64,000 nt of DNA from Sphingomonas sp. Leaf32 (GCF_001421765.1 NZ_LMLA01000008.1:62906-126905), one strand, 5' to 3'. Counted from the first letter of the stretch, positions 1 to 8,907 are shown. The notes: generated from the letters alone by a model not told the origin. Numbers and translations: made by a program.

Positions 1-152
1 GCGAGCGTAACCTGTTCCATGTCGTCGGCGTGGCCGACACGCGGGCACATGTCGAAACCAACGTCGCGCATGACGGGCCGCTGCGTTCGACCGACGGTCT
101 GCCGCTCCGCCAGGAACTGTCGCGCTTCATCTGCGCACGGGCCTCGGCCTGA
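1..152 (+). CDS. Hypothetical protein, C-terminal fragment (cut by window edge)
   Basis: An open frame runs from the first complete codon at base 3 to a TGA at 150-152, giving the last 49 residues of a protein whose start lies outside the window. The tail has no motif I recognise. It lies next to, and convergent with, a membrane protein gene and glycosyltransferase genes, so a role in the same surface-polysaccharide group is possible but unproven. Confidence 0.5.
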   Translation, partial: ERNLFHVVGVADTRAHVETNVAHDGPLRSTDGLPLRQELSRFICARASA

Positions 153-154
153 GG

Positions 155-1153
155 CTATTCGCCCGCCGGCGGCACCGCCGGCGTGGCGACCTCCGCTTCG
201 AACCCAGGATCGACCTCGGCAACCGGCAGCGTGCCGCGCCGCCGCTGGAAACTGGTAAGCAGGAAGAACAGCAGGTTGCTCCCCTGCGTCAGCGCGCCGC
301 CGGCCAGCAACAGCCCGGCCATGGCGGCGCGCGGGCCGTCGACGATATGACTCATCTCCAGTGCGGCCGACAGGAACAGCAGGTCGCGATTGGGCACGAT
401 CGGCAGGCGGCTGATGACCATCTGCACCGTCAGGAACGTGACCCACACGCCCCAGGGTTCGGCCGGCAGCACCACCGCCCACTGCGTCGCCTGCAGCAGC
501 ACGACGACCAGGATGCGCGCGACATGGATGCCCAGCACCGCGCCGGCCACCTGCCAGCGCACCGACAGGATCTGCTTGCGCAGGCGTAACAGCAGCGGGG
601 TCAGGAACGCGGCGACCAGCAATCCGGCCAGCAACATGCCGCCCGCCGAATGCAGCCAGTCGGCGATCCATTTCGCCCGGCCGGTGCCCATGAAGATGAC
701 CAGCAGGATCGAAGTGATCGCAGCCGATGCCAGCGCCGACAGGATCGCATTGTCCTTGATCGCCAGCAGCAGCGTCTTGGACGCGATGCCCAGCCGCTGC
801 CGCGCCCAGACGAACAGATAGACTTCGCCCGAATAGCCAACGAACGCCGAATTGAAGACGCGCTTGCGGACGAACACCGGCAGGCTGCCGGGCAGCGGAC
901 GACCGAGCAGCAGGCGGAAGATCCATACCTCCGACACCGGCAGCGCCAGGAACATCACGACGAACAGGATATAGAACCACGGCGTGCGCGGTAGCGCGGC
1001 GGCAACGTTGGTCCAACCGATCGCGCGGACCTTCAGCACCAGCCATAGCAGCACGCCGACGAAGAACAACGCGCGGAAGACCTTGCCGAGACGCGCGGCG
1101 GCGGGCGTCTGCGACCAGTCGTGCAGCCGCTGTGCGCGCTCGGACAGGGTCAA
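155..1153 (-). CDS. Flippase-like polytopic membrane protein (LPG-synthase transmembrane type)
   Basis: A protein of about 332 residues with roughly eight hydrophobic segments and a short charged tail. Its layout resembles the flippase-like transmembrane region of lysylphosphatidylglycerol synthases, a family often found beside polysaccharide glycosyltransferases. The frame stays open well upstream inside the next gene. I place the start at a TTG (1153) that overlaps the TGA of the upstream glycosyltransferase, because the arrangement suggests translational coupling and the residues before it look like shadow coding. The coupling to a family-2 glycosyltransferase supports a role in moving or assembling a surface glycan or lipid-linked intermediate. 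The exact substrate cannot be read from the sequence. Confidence 0.6.
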   Translation of the reverse strand: MTLSERAQRLHDWSQTPAAARLGKVFRALFFVGVLLWLVLKVRAIGWTNVAAALPRTPWFYILFVVMFLALPVSEVWIFRLLLGRPLPGSLPVFVRKRVFNSAFVGYSGEVYLFVWARQRLGIASKTLLLAIKDNAILSALASAAITSILLVIFMGTGRAKWIADWLHSAGGMLLAGLLVAAFLTPLLLRLRKQILSVRWQVAGAVLGIHVARILVVVLLQATQWAVVLPAEPWGVWVTFLTVQMVISRLPIVPNRDLLFLSAALEMSHIVDGPRAAMAGLLLAGGALTQGSNLLFFLLTSFQRRRGTLPVAEVDPGFEAEVATPAVPPAGE

Positions 1154-1926
1154 GCGAACACTCCGGCGGTACGCGAATCGGCCACGAACGCTGCGAACGC
1201 CGCGCGGGTATCGGGGTCGAGGCGGAAGCGCGAGTGGCCCCACACCCCGCCCGGCAGGAAGCGGCGCACGGCATATTCTAGGGCGGAGAGCGGCGTGTTG
1301 CGTACCCGCCGTTCGAAATGGGTCCGCTCCCACGTATTCGCCCCGTGAAAGGCGCGGACGAACAGGCCGGCTGCGTCGAGCACGCCGATCCGGTCCAGCG
1401 GCCAATGGGCGAGAAAATCGGTATCCTCGCCGCGCCGCTTTTCGGGATAGCGGGCGGTCGGATCGGCGCGGTGGACGATGCTGCCCGGCACCCCCGGCTC
1501 CAGCGTGCCGACATAGGGATGGTCGAACCAGTCGGGCGCGTCGAGGTGCATCAGCGTGCCGCGCAGGACACAGGCGTGCTTGCCGCCGTCCAGCACCGCG
1601 ACCTGCCGGACCAGCCGGTCGGGATGATACCAGTCGTCGTCATCCCATTGCGCGACGATGCCGCCCCGGGCGAGGTCCAGCGTGCGGTTGCGCAAGCGAC
1701 CCAGCGTCGTCTCCGGCGTCTTGGCTACCCGGTCGTAGATCAGCCGGTCGGCGGGAATGTCGGCGAACAGCGGGGCATAGTCCTGATCGCCGTCGTCGAC
1801 GACGACCAGTTCCCGATTGCCCCAGCGTTGCCGCAGAAAACAGTCGACCGCGCGCCGCGCCAGCGCGGCACGGTTCGCGGTCACCATCACGCAGCTTACC
1901 CGCGCGCCGTCATCGGACCAGTTCAT
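1150..1926 (-). CDS. Glycosyltransferase family 2 protein
   Basis: A cytoplasmic GT-A type glycosyltransferase of about 258 residues. The N-terminus carries the beta-strand CVMVTANR and the nucleotide-binding VVVDDGD. An acidic metal-binding stretch QWDDDDW follows near residue 105, as expected for transfer from a nucleotide sugar. The longer open frame reaches 2013, but ATG 1926 begins directly before the GT2 fold and I prefer it. The gene overlaps the downstream membrane protein by four bases and is divergent from a GT4-type glycosyltransferase 116 bases away. The acceptor is unknown; exopolysaccharide or lipopolysaccharide synthesis is the likely setting. Confidence 0.8.
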   Translation of the reverse strand: MNWSDDGARVSCVMVTANRAALARRAVDCFLRQRWGNRELVVVDDGDQDYAPLFADIPADRLIYDRVAKTPETTLGRLRNRTLDLARGGIVAQWDDDDWYHPDRLVRQVAVLDGGKHACVLRGTLMHLDAPDWFDHPYVGTLEPGVPGSIVHRADPTARYPEKRRGEDTDFLAHWPLDRIGVLDAAGLFVRAFHGANTWERTHFERRVRNTPLSALEYAVRRFLPGGVWGHSRFRLDPDTRAAFAAFVADSRTAGVFA

Positions 1927-2042
1927 CGCCAGCGCCTTAGACCCGGTTTGGAAAGGCGTCGAGACAGCTTGTCGTGGAGCGGTGCCGCCGCCATGCAATA
2001 GCCAGTGGCGCAACGCCCCGCGCGCTGGTAGCCGGATGGGCG

Positions 2043-3098
2043 ATGCGGATCGTATTCGTCCTGACCTACCCCACCCATCATGGTGTCGCCGATGTCGGCG
2101 AGTGGCTGCGCTGGGACAATCGCGACCGGCGGATGCCCGGCATCCTGACCGAGATGGGCGTCGAGGTGGAGTTGTGGGGGCTGGCGCGCGAACCGCTGGA
2201 CACGGTGTCCGCCCTGCCCGGCATTGCCCCCTACCCCATCCGCCTGTTCGCGCCGTCCAACCCGCAGGCCCGGACCCGCGACCAGAAGAGCGACGCGATG
2301 GTCGCCGCCGCGCGGATCGATCCGGCGACGCTGTTCGTGCTGGTCGGCAGCAATGGCGGCGCGGGGTTCGACCTGTTCGACCGGGTGTTGCGACCCGACC
2401 GCCGGCGCTTCGCCGTCATCATCGGCGGTGACTGGTGGAGCCGGATCATGCCGCACGCCGCCTTCGTCTTTCCCGAGTCGGCGTTGCAGGAGGCGAAGCT
2501 GACGCATCCCGGCTGGCGCTTCTGGCAGCGGGCGATCGCTACGGCGCGGATGCAGCGGCTGCCCAAGACGATCGATACCGACCGCTTCGCCCCCCGGCCG
2601 GCGGACAAGAGGTTCGACGTCATCGCGACCAGCCGGCTGACGCCGTACAAACGGTTCGACGAGATCGCGGCGCTGGGGGAGACGCACCGGGTGGCGGTGA
2701 TCGGTGACGGGCCGCAGTCCGATGCGTTGCGCCACCGCTTTCCGCAGGTCGCGTGGCTGGGCCATGTTCCCAATGCGGAGGTGCCCTCGGTGCTGGTGCA
2801 GTCGCGGCTGTTCTTCCACGCCGGACGCCGCGACTATTTTCCGCGCGCGATTCCGGAGGCGATGGCGTGCGGCCTGCCGGTCATCGCGTTCGACGACCGG
2901 ATCGGGCCAGACGTGATCCCCGAGGCGTGCGGCCTGCTGGTCAAGGACAACGACTATCGCGACAAGGTGGCGGCGCTGCTGGCCGATCCGGCGGCGGTCG
3001 CGGCGATGGGCGTGGCGGCCCGCGCGCACGCGGTCGCGACCCATGGCGCACGATCGTCGGAGGCCGCCTGCCGCCGGCTGCAGGAACTGGCCGCATGA
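2043..3098 (+). CDS. Glycosyltransferase, GT4-like (GT-B fold)
   Basis: A protein of about 351 residues. Its C-terminal half has the GT-B nucleotide-sugar layout: SRLTPYKRFDE, then VIGDGPQ, then FHAGRRDYFPRAIPEAMACG ending in the E-x7-E type region typical of retaining GT4 enzymes. It probably transfers a sugar from an NDP donor to a lipid- or glycan-linked acceptor in the cytoplasm. ATG 2043 was chosen because it starts directly with the first Rossmann strand (MRIVFVLTYP). The stop overlaps the start of the next glycosyltransferase (ATGA), so the two are probably one operon, divergent from the minus-strand GT2 and flippase pair. Confidence 0.8.
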   Translation: MRIVFVLTYPTHHGVADVGEWLRWDNRDRRMPGILTEMGVEVELWGLAREPLDTVSALPGIAPYPIRLFAPSNPQARTRDQKSDAMVAAARIDPATLFVLVGSNGGAGFDLFDRVLRPDRRRFAVIIGGDWWSRIMPHAAFVFPESALQEAKLTHPGWRFWQRAIATARMQRLPKTIDTDRFAPRPADKRFDVIATSRLTPYKRFDEIAALGETHRVAVIGDGPQSDALRHRFPQVAWLGHVPNAEVPSVLVQSRLFFHAGRRDYFPRAIPEAMACGLPVIAFDDRIGPDVIPEACGLLVKDNDYRDKVAALLADPAAVAAMGVAARAHAVATHGARSSEAACRRLQELAA

Positions 3099-3865
3099 AC
3101 CGCTGGACCTTCGTCATCGCCTATTACAACGAGGCGGACTTCCTGCCCGCGACCCTGGCCGCGCTGGCGGCGCAGACGGTGCCGTTCCGGCTGGTGCTGG
3201 TCGACAACGGGTCGACCGACGGATCGGACGCCATCGCCCGCGCCTTTGCCGCGCCGGGGGTCGAGGTAGTGAACCTGTCCGAAGCGCGGCCTGGGAAAAT
3301 CCACGCGCTGGAAACGGCGATGGGGCATCTGTCCACCGAGTTCGCGGCGTTCGGCGATGCCGACACCTTCTATCCGCCGCACTATCTGGCCGAGGCGGAG
3401 CGGACGTTCGATGCCGATCCGCGCACCGTCGCGGTGATGGCGCTGGGCGTCGATGCGTCGGGGCAGAAGCTACGGCGCGCGCTCTATGCCGGGTTCGTTA
3501 CGAAAATCCTGTCGAAACAGACGCATACCGGCGGTTATGGGCAGGCGTTTCGAACATCGGCGCTGGTCGAGGCGGGCGGCTTTTCCGAGAAGCTGTGGCC
3601 CTATGTCCTGCTCGACCACGAGATCATGCAGCGCGTCGCGAAGCTCGGCAGAATCGTCTATCCCTATGATTTCTGGGCCAAACCCTCACCGCGCCGGTCG
3701 GACCGGCGGCGGGTGCGCTGGACCCTGGCCGAGCGTATTCTGTACCATGCGACGCCGTTCGCAGCGAAGGACTGGTTCTTCTACCGCTTTCTCGGACCCC
3801 GGTTGAAGGCGCGTGGCATTACCCATTTGAATTTGCGGGATAAACCGTGGGAATCGAAGCGGTAG
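3095..3865 (+). CDS. Glycosyltransferase family 2 protein
   Basis: A protein of about 256 residues. The N-terminal GT-A motifs are plain: FVIAYYNEADFLP, LVDNGSTDGSD, and an acidic FGDADTFYPP that should hold the metal and sugar diphosphate. A late LLDHEIMQRV probably supplies the catalytic base region. The start ATG lies inside the stop of the preceding GT4-like gene (ATGA), so translation is probably coupled. It closes the plus-strand half of this small glycan-synthesis group. About 150 bases follow before the convergent protease gene; they include a short dyad GTCCT-n9-AGGAC near 3985-4000 but no good terminator. Confidence 0.8.
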   Translation: MNRWTFVIAYYNEADFLPATLAALAAQTVPFRLVLVDNGSTDGSDAIARAFAAPGVEVVNLSEARPGKIHALETAMGHLSTEFAAFGDADTFYPPHYLAEAERTFDADPRTVAVMALGVDASGQKLRRALYAGFVTKILSKQTHTGGYGQAFRTSALVEAGGFSEKLWPYVLLDHEIMQRVAKLGRIVYPYDFWAKPSPRRSDRRRVRWTLAERILYHATPFAAKDWFFYRFLGPRLKARGITHLNLRDKPWESKR

Positions 3866-4017
3866 CGCGGTCCAAAGTTCACGAAGTTCACACTTGCGCA
3901 CGTTTTGCGCGTCGTGCGGTTCGCCCCATGCCCGACGCGCGATTTTCCGGCGATGTGAAAGAACCGGGCGGATAATAGCATGTCCTGACGGATGTAGGAC
4001 AGCCCGGCGCGACGCGT

Positions 4018-4836
4018 TTAGAGCGTCGGTGAAGTTCCATGGTTTACCACCTCAGCAACTGCCGCGGGTTTCCATACGGTTCCTATTTGAGCGGCGATTG
4101 GGTCAGCTACGCTATCACCCAGCTCCACGAGTCTTCCAGAATATATCCCGTAAAAAATCTGTGCAGTTTGACCGACAGAAAGTTTGTCGTCGTTCGTCAA
4201 ATGAACATGACTGCGATAGAAGAAAGGAGCGCCACTCATACCTTTCCGACTGGCTGTATCTATCAAATATTTTGGCAGCCCGTTGATATCCTCGCTCGGT
4301 TCGGATGCGATACTCGCACGTTTCCATAACGGATAGTTTACTCCTCCACTAATATTGAGGGGATAGCCAAGTACGAATATTTCATCTCTTGGCCCCTTGA
4401 TGACTGGACTTGTCCAAATATCAGAATTGGCATGGACTAATTTAAGTTTAATATTGTCCGGAATACGAATCGCAGCAACATCCACTTTATTAACAAACAA
4501 CGGATGCTGCTTCCAATTATAACGGCCATCATGGCCATGCCTTATCGATATTTCAAAGGTTATTGGAACATTCCAGACATCGTCATACATGTGGCGGCCG
4601 ATTATCCTCACACTAGCCGGGTACCGCCTTGATGACGACAAAGGCACCCCGGTGAGTGGGTTTACCCCTGCCAAGTTATGCCAATTAGTGACGATATAAT
4701 CGCCGTCATCGCCCAAATAGAATGCAGCGGACGCAGTTGCCAACACCTCACCAGTGTCAGCGAGTATTTCAATGCATGGCGCTGCGATAGACAACTTGGT
4801 TACAGCGACGGTTTTGTCGAAAGCTGCGGGTATCAT
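4018..4836 (-). CDS. Trypsin-like serine peptidase domain protein, AT-rich
   Basis: A protein of about 272 residues with a recognisable chymotrypsin-fold triad: His53 in VTNWHNLAG, Asp119 in VDVAAIRI and Ser201 in KGMSGAPFF. The GMSGAP sequence matches the serine-loop consensus GxSGxP. No signal peptide is evident, so it may act in the cytoplasm. ATG 4836 gives the compact domain; an upstream extension to 4908 is GC-rich and looks like shadow sequence. Base composition drops sharply across the gene (some 60-base stretches are well under 40% GC), unlike all its neighbours, which suggests horizontal acquisition. The substrate is unknown. Stand-alone proteases of this type occur in stress and defence settings, but no partner gene is present here. 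Confidence 0.65.
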   Translation of the reverse strand: MIPAAFDKTVAVTKLSIAAPCIEILADTGEVLATASAAFYLGDDGDYIVTNWHNLAGVNPLTGVPLSSSRRYPASVRIIGRHMYDDVWNVPITFEISIRHGHDGRYNWKQHPLFVNKVDVAAIRIPDNIKLKLVHANSDIWTSPVIKGPRDEIFVLGYPLNISGGVNYPLWKRASIASEPSEDINGLPKYLIDTASRKGMSGAPFFYRSHVHLTNDDKLSVGQTAQIFYGIYSGRLVELGDSVADPIAAQIGTVWKPAAVAEVVNHGTSPTL

Positions 4837-4858
4837 AGCCTGCCTCGTCTCCCTCGGG

Positions 4859-5056
4859 TCATCGCGCCACCCGGAACACCCCCTCGCCCACGACCTCCAG
4901 CCGCGCACCGACCGCCGTCGCCGCGCTGGCCAGTTCGCCCGCCGCGCGTGGGTCGTCGGCTTCGATCTCCACCACCTTCGCCCCGTCGCGCAGCGACCGG
5001 GCCAGCCGGATGGCGGGCCACGGACAGCGCATCCCGCGGGCGTCGATGCGGATCAC
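4859..5056 (-). CDS. TusA/SirA-family sulfurtransferase-like protein
   Basis: A 65-residue protein with the TusA signature near the N-terminus: Cys11 in GMRCPWPAIRLAR, the CPxP motif that carries a persulfide in this family. Length and the beta-alpha-beta layout suit TusA-like proteins, which shuttle sulfur for tRNA thiolation or other sulfur transfer in the cytoplasm. The start is GTG 5056, overlapping the TGA of der by four bases (GTGA), so it is probably translated in tandem with der. Without the other tus genes nearby, its acceptor cannot be named. Confidence 0.8.
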   Translation of the reverse strand: MIRIDARGMRCPWPAIRLARSLRDGAKVVEIEADDPRAAGELASAATAVGARLEVVGEGVFRVAR

Positions 5057-6426
5057 TTGCTATGGTCGAAGGGATTTTTCGGTGCGCGCATGTTGAGGCG
5101 TACCGGGACCGCGCCGAAGCCGAATTCCTTGCGGATGCCATTGATGAGATAGCGTTTATAGCTCTCCGGCAACTGGTCGACGCGGGTGCCGAACAGGACG
5201 AAGCTGGGCGGGCGGATGTTGTTCTGGGTGATGTAGCGCATCTTGATGCGCTTGCCGCCGGGGGCGGGCGGCGGGTTCGCCTCCAGCGCGCGGTCGAACC
5301 AGCGGTTGAGTTGTCCGGTCGACACGCGGCGGCCCCATGCCTCGCGCGTTTCGAACGCGGCCTGCATCAGCACGTCCAGCCCCTTGCCCGTCGCGGCCGA
5401 TACGGTGAGCAGCGGCACGCCCCGCGCCTGCGCCAGCCCTTCGTCGAGCGCGCCCTTCACGCCGTTGAACAACGACGATGCGTGTTCGGCGATGTCCCAT
5501 TTGTTGAGCGCGATCACCAACGCGCGCCCCTCTTGCAGCACGCGGTCGGCGATCTTGATGTCCTGCAACTCAAGGCCGCGCGTACCGTCGAGCAGCAGCA
5601 CCACGACCTCGGCAAAGTCGATCGCGTGCAGCGCGTCGGCGACGGAGAGCTTTTCGAGCTTTTCCTGCACCCGCGCCTTCTTGCGCATCCCCGCCGTGTC
5701 GATCAGCCGGACGGGACGGACGCGGCCATCGGGGGCGGTCCAGTTCCAGTCGACCGCGATCGAATCGCGGGTGATGCCCGCTTCGGGTCCGGTGATGAGG
5801 CGGTCTTCTCCGAGAAAACGGTTGATGAGTGTCGACTTGCCGGCATTCGGGCGGCCGACGATCGCGAGCTTCAGGACGGCAGTGTCGGGGTCGAACTCCC
5901 CTTCGTCCTCCGGCTCCGGCTCTTCCTCACGCTCGACGAACGGGCGCAGCGCGTCGAACAGGTCGGCGACGCCCTCGCCATGTTCGGCCGACATTTGCAC
6001 CGGATCGCCGAAACCCAGCGCCAGCGATTCGAGCACGCCGTTTTCGCCCGCGCGGCCCTCCGCCTTGTTCGCGACCAGGACGACGGTGCCATCGGCCGAG
6101 CGCAGCCAGCGGGCGATTTCCTCGTCCAGCGGCGTGATGCCGGCACGGGCGTCGATCATGAACAATGCGACATCGGCCATCTCGACCGCCGCCTGCGTCT
6201 GCATCCGCATCCGCCCCGGCAGGGTCGCGGCGTCCTCGTCCTCGAACCCCGCCGTGTCGACGATGGTGAAGTCGAGGCCGAGCAGGTTCGCCTCCCCCTC
6301 ACGCCGGTCGCGGGTCACGCCCGGCTGGTCGTCGACCAGCGCCAGCCGCTTGCCGACCAGCCGGTTGAACAGCGTCGACTTGCCGACATTGGGACGGCCG
6401 ATGATGGCGACGACGGGTAAAGGCAT
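5053..6426 (-). CDS. der: Ribosome assembly GTPase Der (EngA)
   Basis: A 457-residue protein with two tandem GTPase domains, the hallmark of Der/EngA. The first P-loop is GRPNVGKSTLFN at the N-terminus and the second is GRPNAGKSTLIN near residue 185. Both are followed by switch motifs (DTAGFED, DTAGMRK) and G4 motifs (NKAEG, NKWD). The last 120 or so residues form the KH-like domain. Der acts in 50S ribosomal subunit maturation. It lies downstream of bamB and the YfgM-like gene, an order common in Proteobacteria, though here a palindromic repeat separates it from bamB. The TusA-like gene overlaps its stop. Confidence 0.97.
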   Translation of the reverse strand: MPLPVVAIIGRPNVGKSTLFNRLVGKRLALVDDQPGVTRDRREGEANLLGLDFTIVDTAGFEDEDAATLPGRMRMQTQAAVEMADVALFMIDARAGITPLDEEIARWLRSADGTVVLVANKAEGRAGENGVLESLALGFGDPVQMSAEHGEGVADLFDALRPFVEREEEPEPEDEGEFDPDTAVLKLAIVGRPNAGKSTLINRFLGEDRLITGPEAGITRDSIAVDWNWTAPDGRVRPVRLIDTAGMRKKARVQEKLEKLSVADALHAIDFAEVVVLLLDGTRGLELQDIKIADRVLQEGRALVIALNKWDIAEHASSLFNGVKGALDEGLAQARGVPLLTVSAATGKGLDVLMQAAFETREAWGRRVSTGQLNRWFDRALEANPPPAPGGKRIKMRYITQNNIRPPSFVLFGTRVDQLPESYKRYLINGIRKEFGFGAVPVRLNMRAPKNPFDHSK

Positions 6427-6499
6427 GGGGATTCCTGGGGTGCGGGGTTGCCGCCGAGTGTAAGGAAATTGGGTCGGGGGGTCGAGGGTGTTACCCTAG

Positions 6500-6598
6500 A
6501 TCGTCGTTCCCGCGCAGGCGGGAACCCATATACGCCGACGCAGCGCCTCTATCAGAAGCGCTGCGTCTATGGATCCCCGCCTTCGCGGGGATGACGAA
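6500..6598. repeat. Dispersed palindromic intergenic repeat, copy A1
   Basis: The gap between der and bamB holds a 99-base element. It starts with CGTTCCCGCGCAGGCGGGAA and ends with GGATCCCCGCCTTCGCGGGG followed by ATGACG. Each end is itself a small hairpin, and the ends can pair with each other around a CAGCGCC/AGCGCTG core. The same design recurs at 8814-8907. Minus-strand transcription from bamB into der would pass through it. Confidence 0.75.
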
Positions 6599-6606
6599 GA
6601 ATGATG

Positions 6607-7938
6607 CTATTTCCAGGCGGTCAGCTGTCCTGCATCGTCCAGCAGGTACAGCATCCCGTTCGCGACGACCGGCGACAGGTTGTACCCTGCCTTCGACCGG
6701 GTGTCCTGCGTCGAGGTGATGCTGCCATCGGCGGTCGAGGCGGACACCAGCTGTCCTTCGGAATTCACGAGGATCAGGCGGTTGCCCGCCAGGATCGGGC
6801 CGCGCCAACTGATCGGGTTCTTGCGCTTCTTCACGTTGCGGAAACCGGGCAGTTGCTGGACCCAGCGCAGCTTGCCGCTGCCGCGCGAGATGCACAGCAG
6901 GCGGGCGTCGTCGGTCACGACGAAGATCCATTCGCCCGCGACCCATGGTGTCGCGATACCGGCGAGGTTCTGTTCCCACAGCCGCTGGCCCGACACGAGT
7001 TCGAGCGCGACCATGCGGCCGCCCTGCCCGACCGCATAGACGCGGCCATTGTCGATCACCGGTTCGGCGTCGATGTCCGCCAGCGCCGACACCGAGGTCG
7101 AGGCCGAGGTGCGCGACAGGCTGTCGCCCCACACCGAACGGCCGTTTTCATAGCGATAGGCGTTCAGTTCGCCCGATGAGAAGCCCGCGACCACGGTCCC
7201 TTGCGCCGAGGCCGGGGCGGCGACGCCGAACACGCCCTGCGCCTCGATGCTGCCGGACTGGGTCCACACGACCTTGCCGTCGCTCTGGTCGAGCGCGAAC
7301 AGCTGATTGTCCTGGCTGACGACATAGACCTGGCCGTTGGACAGCGACGGGGCACCGCGCAGGGGGCCGCCGGGCTTGGCGCGCCACACTTCGTTGCCGT
7401 CGGCGGTATTGAACGCCACGACATCGCCCAGGCCATCGGTGGCGAAGGCGCGATCGCCCTCTACCGACACGCCGCCGCCGAAGCGGGCGCGCGGATTGGC
7501 GTCGCCCTGCACCGTCTGCGCGGTCCACACGGTCCGGCCGCTGGCGGCATCCATCGCGGTCACCATGCCGTTTACGTCGATGACGTACAGGCGGCCGCCG
7601 ACCACGACCGGCGCGGCGGCGAGGCGGGTGCGGGTGTTGCCACCCTCGATCCGGGCGCTCCACGCCTGGGTCAGCGTGTCGCCCAGCGCGACATGGCTCA
7701 TCGACTTCGACGCATTGCCGCCCGGCTGCGACCAGTCGGCATTGGTTTCGGCAAGCGGCAGGACGACCTGCAGATTGGCGAGCGCCGGATCGACCTCCGC
7801 CAGATTTTCGGATGCGAGGATCGGCACGCGCTGTCCGACGACGGGCGTGCGCGGCCCGCCCTTGCCCTTCAGGGCGCTGCAACCACCCAGCAGCGCCAAC
7901 GCCGCGACCGCTGCCGAGAGTTTCAGATGCGTCTTCAT
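6607..7938 (-). CDS. bamB: Outer membrane assembly lipoprotein BamB
   Basis: A protein of about 443 residues. The N-terminus is a lipoprotein signal with lipobox LLGGC (Cys near residue 20). The rest is a PQQ-like beta-propeller with repeated blades containing phrases such as AAPVVVGGRLYVID, DGNEVWRAKPGG and SGKLRWVQQLPG. BamB sits on the periplasmic face of the outer membrane and supports BamA in inserting beta-barrel proteins, which suits a genome rich in TBDRs. ATG 7938 was chosen because it starts the lipoprotein signal; the frame continues upstream only as shadow. The gene follows the YfgM-like gene by about 30 bases and is probably in one operon with it. Confidence 0.92.
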   Translation of the reverse strand: MKTHLKLSAAVAALALLGGCSALKGKGGPRTPVVGQRVPILASENLAEVDPALANLQVVLPLAETNADWSQPGGNASKSMSHVALGDTLTQAWSARIEGGNTRTRLAAAPVVVGGRLYVIDVNGMVTAMDAASGRTVWTAQTVQGDANPRARFGGGVSVEGDRAFATDGLGDVVAFNTADGNEVWRAKPGGPLRGAPSLSNGQVYVVSQDNQLFALDQSDGKVVWTQSGSIEAQGVFGVAAPASAQGTVVAGFSSGELNAYRYENGRSVWGDSLSRTSASTSVSALADIDAEPVIDNGRVYAVGQGGRMVALELVSGQRLWEQNLAGIATPWVAGEWIFVVTDDARLLCISRGSGKLRWVQQLPGFRNVKKRKNPISWRGPILAGNRLILVNSEGQLVSASTADGSITSTQDTRSKAGYNLSPVVANGMLYLLDDAGQLTAWK

Positions 7939-7967
7939 GGGAAAGGGGTTCCGGTATCGAAAGGAAA

Positions 7968-8669
7968 TTATTGCGCGGCGGCGGTCGGAGCGGCGGGCGC
8001 GGCATCGACGCCGAGCGAGCCGGCCATCTGCACCGCCCGCGCGCGCACGCTTTCCGGCACGCCATCGGTCTGCGCGATCAGGGCAAAGGTCTGACCGGCC
8101 TGTTGCAGCTTGTTCTGGCGCAGATAGGCGACCGCGACCATCTCGCCCGCGCTGCCCAGCCACGGGCTGCCCTTGTCGGCCAGGCCGCGCAACCGGTCGA
8201 TGACCTGCTGGGGTTGAAGCGAATCATATTCGACCGCCGTCTGGCGGACGAGCGCCATGTCGCGGAACGGCTGGGCCAGCGTCTCGTCGGCGGCGACCTT
8301 GCCGAACGCGGCGGCCGCGCCCTTGGTATCGTTCTTCGACAGCAGCATGTCGGCCTGGGTCAGCAGCGCCGTCGCGCGCACGGCGTCCCGGTCGGAGGTC
8401 GTCAGCTTGCCGACCAGCTCGGTCGCCTGCGCGACGCGGCCCGACTGAATGTCGTCGAGCGCGGTGGCGAGCTGTTCGCCCTGTTCGCCGGCCAGCGTGT
8501 TCTGGCGATGCTGCCACCACGTCCAGCCGCCGAACGCGACGAGCGCGAGGACGACCGCCGCGATGATGAACAGGCCATAGCGTTTGCCGATGTTCGACAT
8601 CTGCTCACGGCGCAGCTCTTCATCGACTTCGCGGATGAAGGCTTCGTTGTTCTGCGGGGTCAACGCCAA
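7968..8669 (-). CDS. YfgM-like membrane-anchored tetratricopeptide protein
   Basis: A 233-residue protein with a cytoplasmic N-terminus, one transmembrane segment (about residues 31-50, YGLFIIAAVVLALVAFGGW) and a periplasmic helical-repeat domain. This matches the YfgM/tetratricopeptide family, which associates with the SecYEG-PpiD periplasmic chaperone network. It lies directly upstream of bamB, as yfgM does in many Proteobacteria. The apparent start is TTG 8669 (TTG-GCG-TTG), with a GGAG ribosome-binding sequence about eight bases upstream. The tail is rich in Ala and Pro. Confidence 0.85.
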   Translation of the reverse strand: MALTPQNNEAFIREVDEELRREQMSNIGKRYGLFIIAAVVLALVAFGGWTWWQHRQNTLAGEQGEQLATALDDIQSGRVAQATELVGKLTTSDRDAVRATALLTQADMLLSKNDTKGAAAAFGKVAADETLAQPFRDMALVRQTAVEYDSLQPQQVIDRLRGLADKGSPWLGSAGEMVAVAYLRQNKLQQAGQTFALIAQTDGVPESVRARAVQMAGSLGVDAAPAAPTAAAQ

Positions 8670-8813
8670 GGGAACAGCTCCAGGGGATAGATCAAGCGCG
8701 CTCCTTTAGCCGAGGCCCATGCGAAACGAAAGCGAATGGTCGTAGGGGTCGGTGCCGGGGCGGGACCATGGGGCGGCAAGGCTGTGCGGGGGATGAATGA
8801 GGCCCTCCATTCC

Positions 8814-8907
8814 GTCATCCCCGCGCAGGCGGGGATCCATATACGCTGACGTTCCGGCAAGAGTCGCAGGTGCTGCGGCTATGGATCCCCGCCTGCGGGG
8901 GAATGAC
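8814..8907. repeat. Dispersed palindromic intergenic repeat, copy A2
   Basis: The 250-base gap upstream of the YfgM-like gene contains a 94-base inverted repeat. The left arm reads GTCATCCCCGCGCAGGCGGG and continues GATCCATA; the right arm is its near-exact reverse complement. Each arm contains an internal hairpin (CCCCGC-GCAG-GCGGGG type). It is the same family as the element at 6500-6598. Spurious frames through it encode the familiar RLRGDD-type junk peptide, which confirms it is non-coding repeat. Confidence 0.8.

Noticed and set aside
4678..6420. A 580-residue plus-strand frame opposite tusA and der
   Set aside because: It is antisense to a complete Der GTPase with all motifs and has His/Arg/Gln-rich shadow composition.
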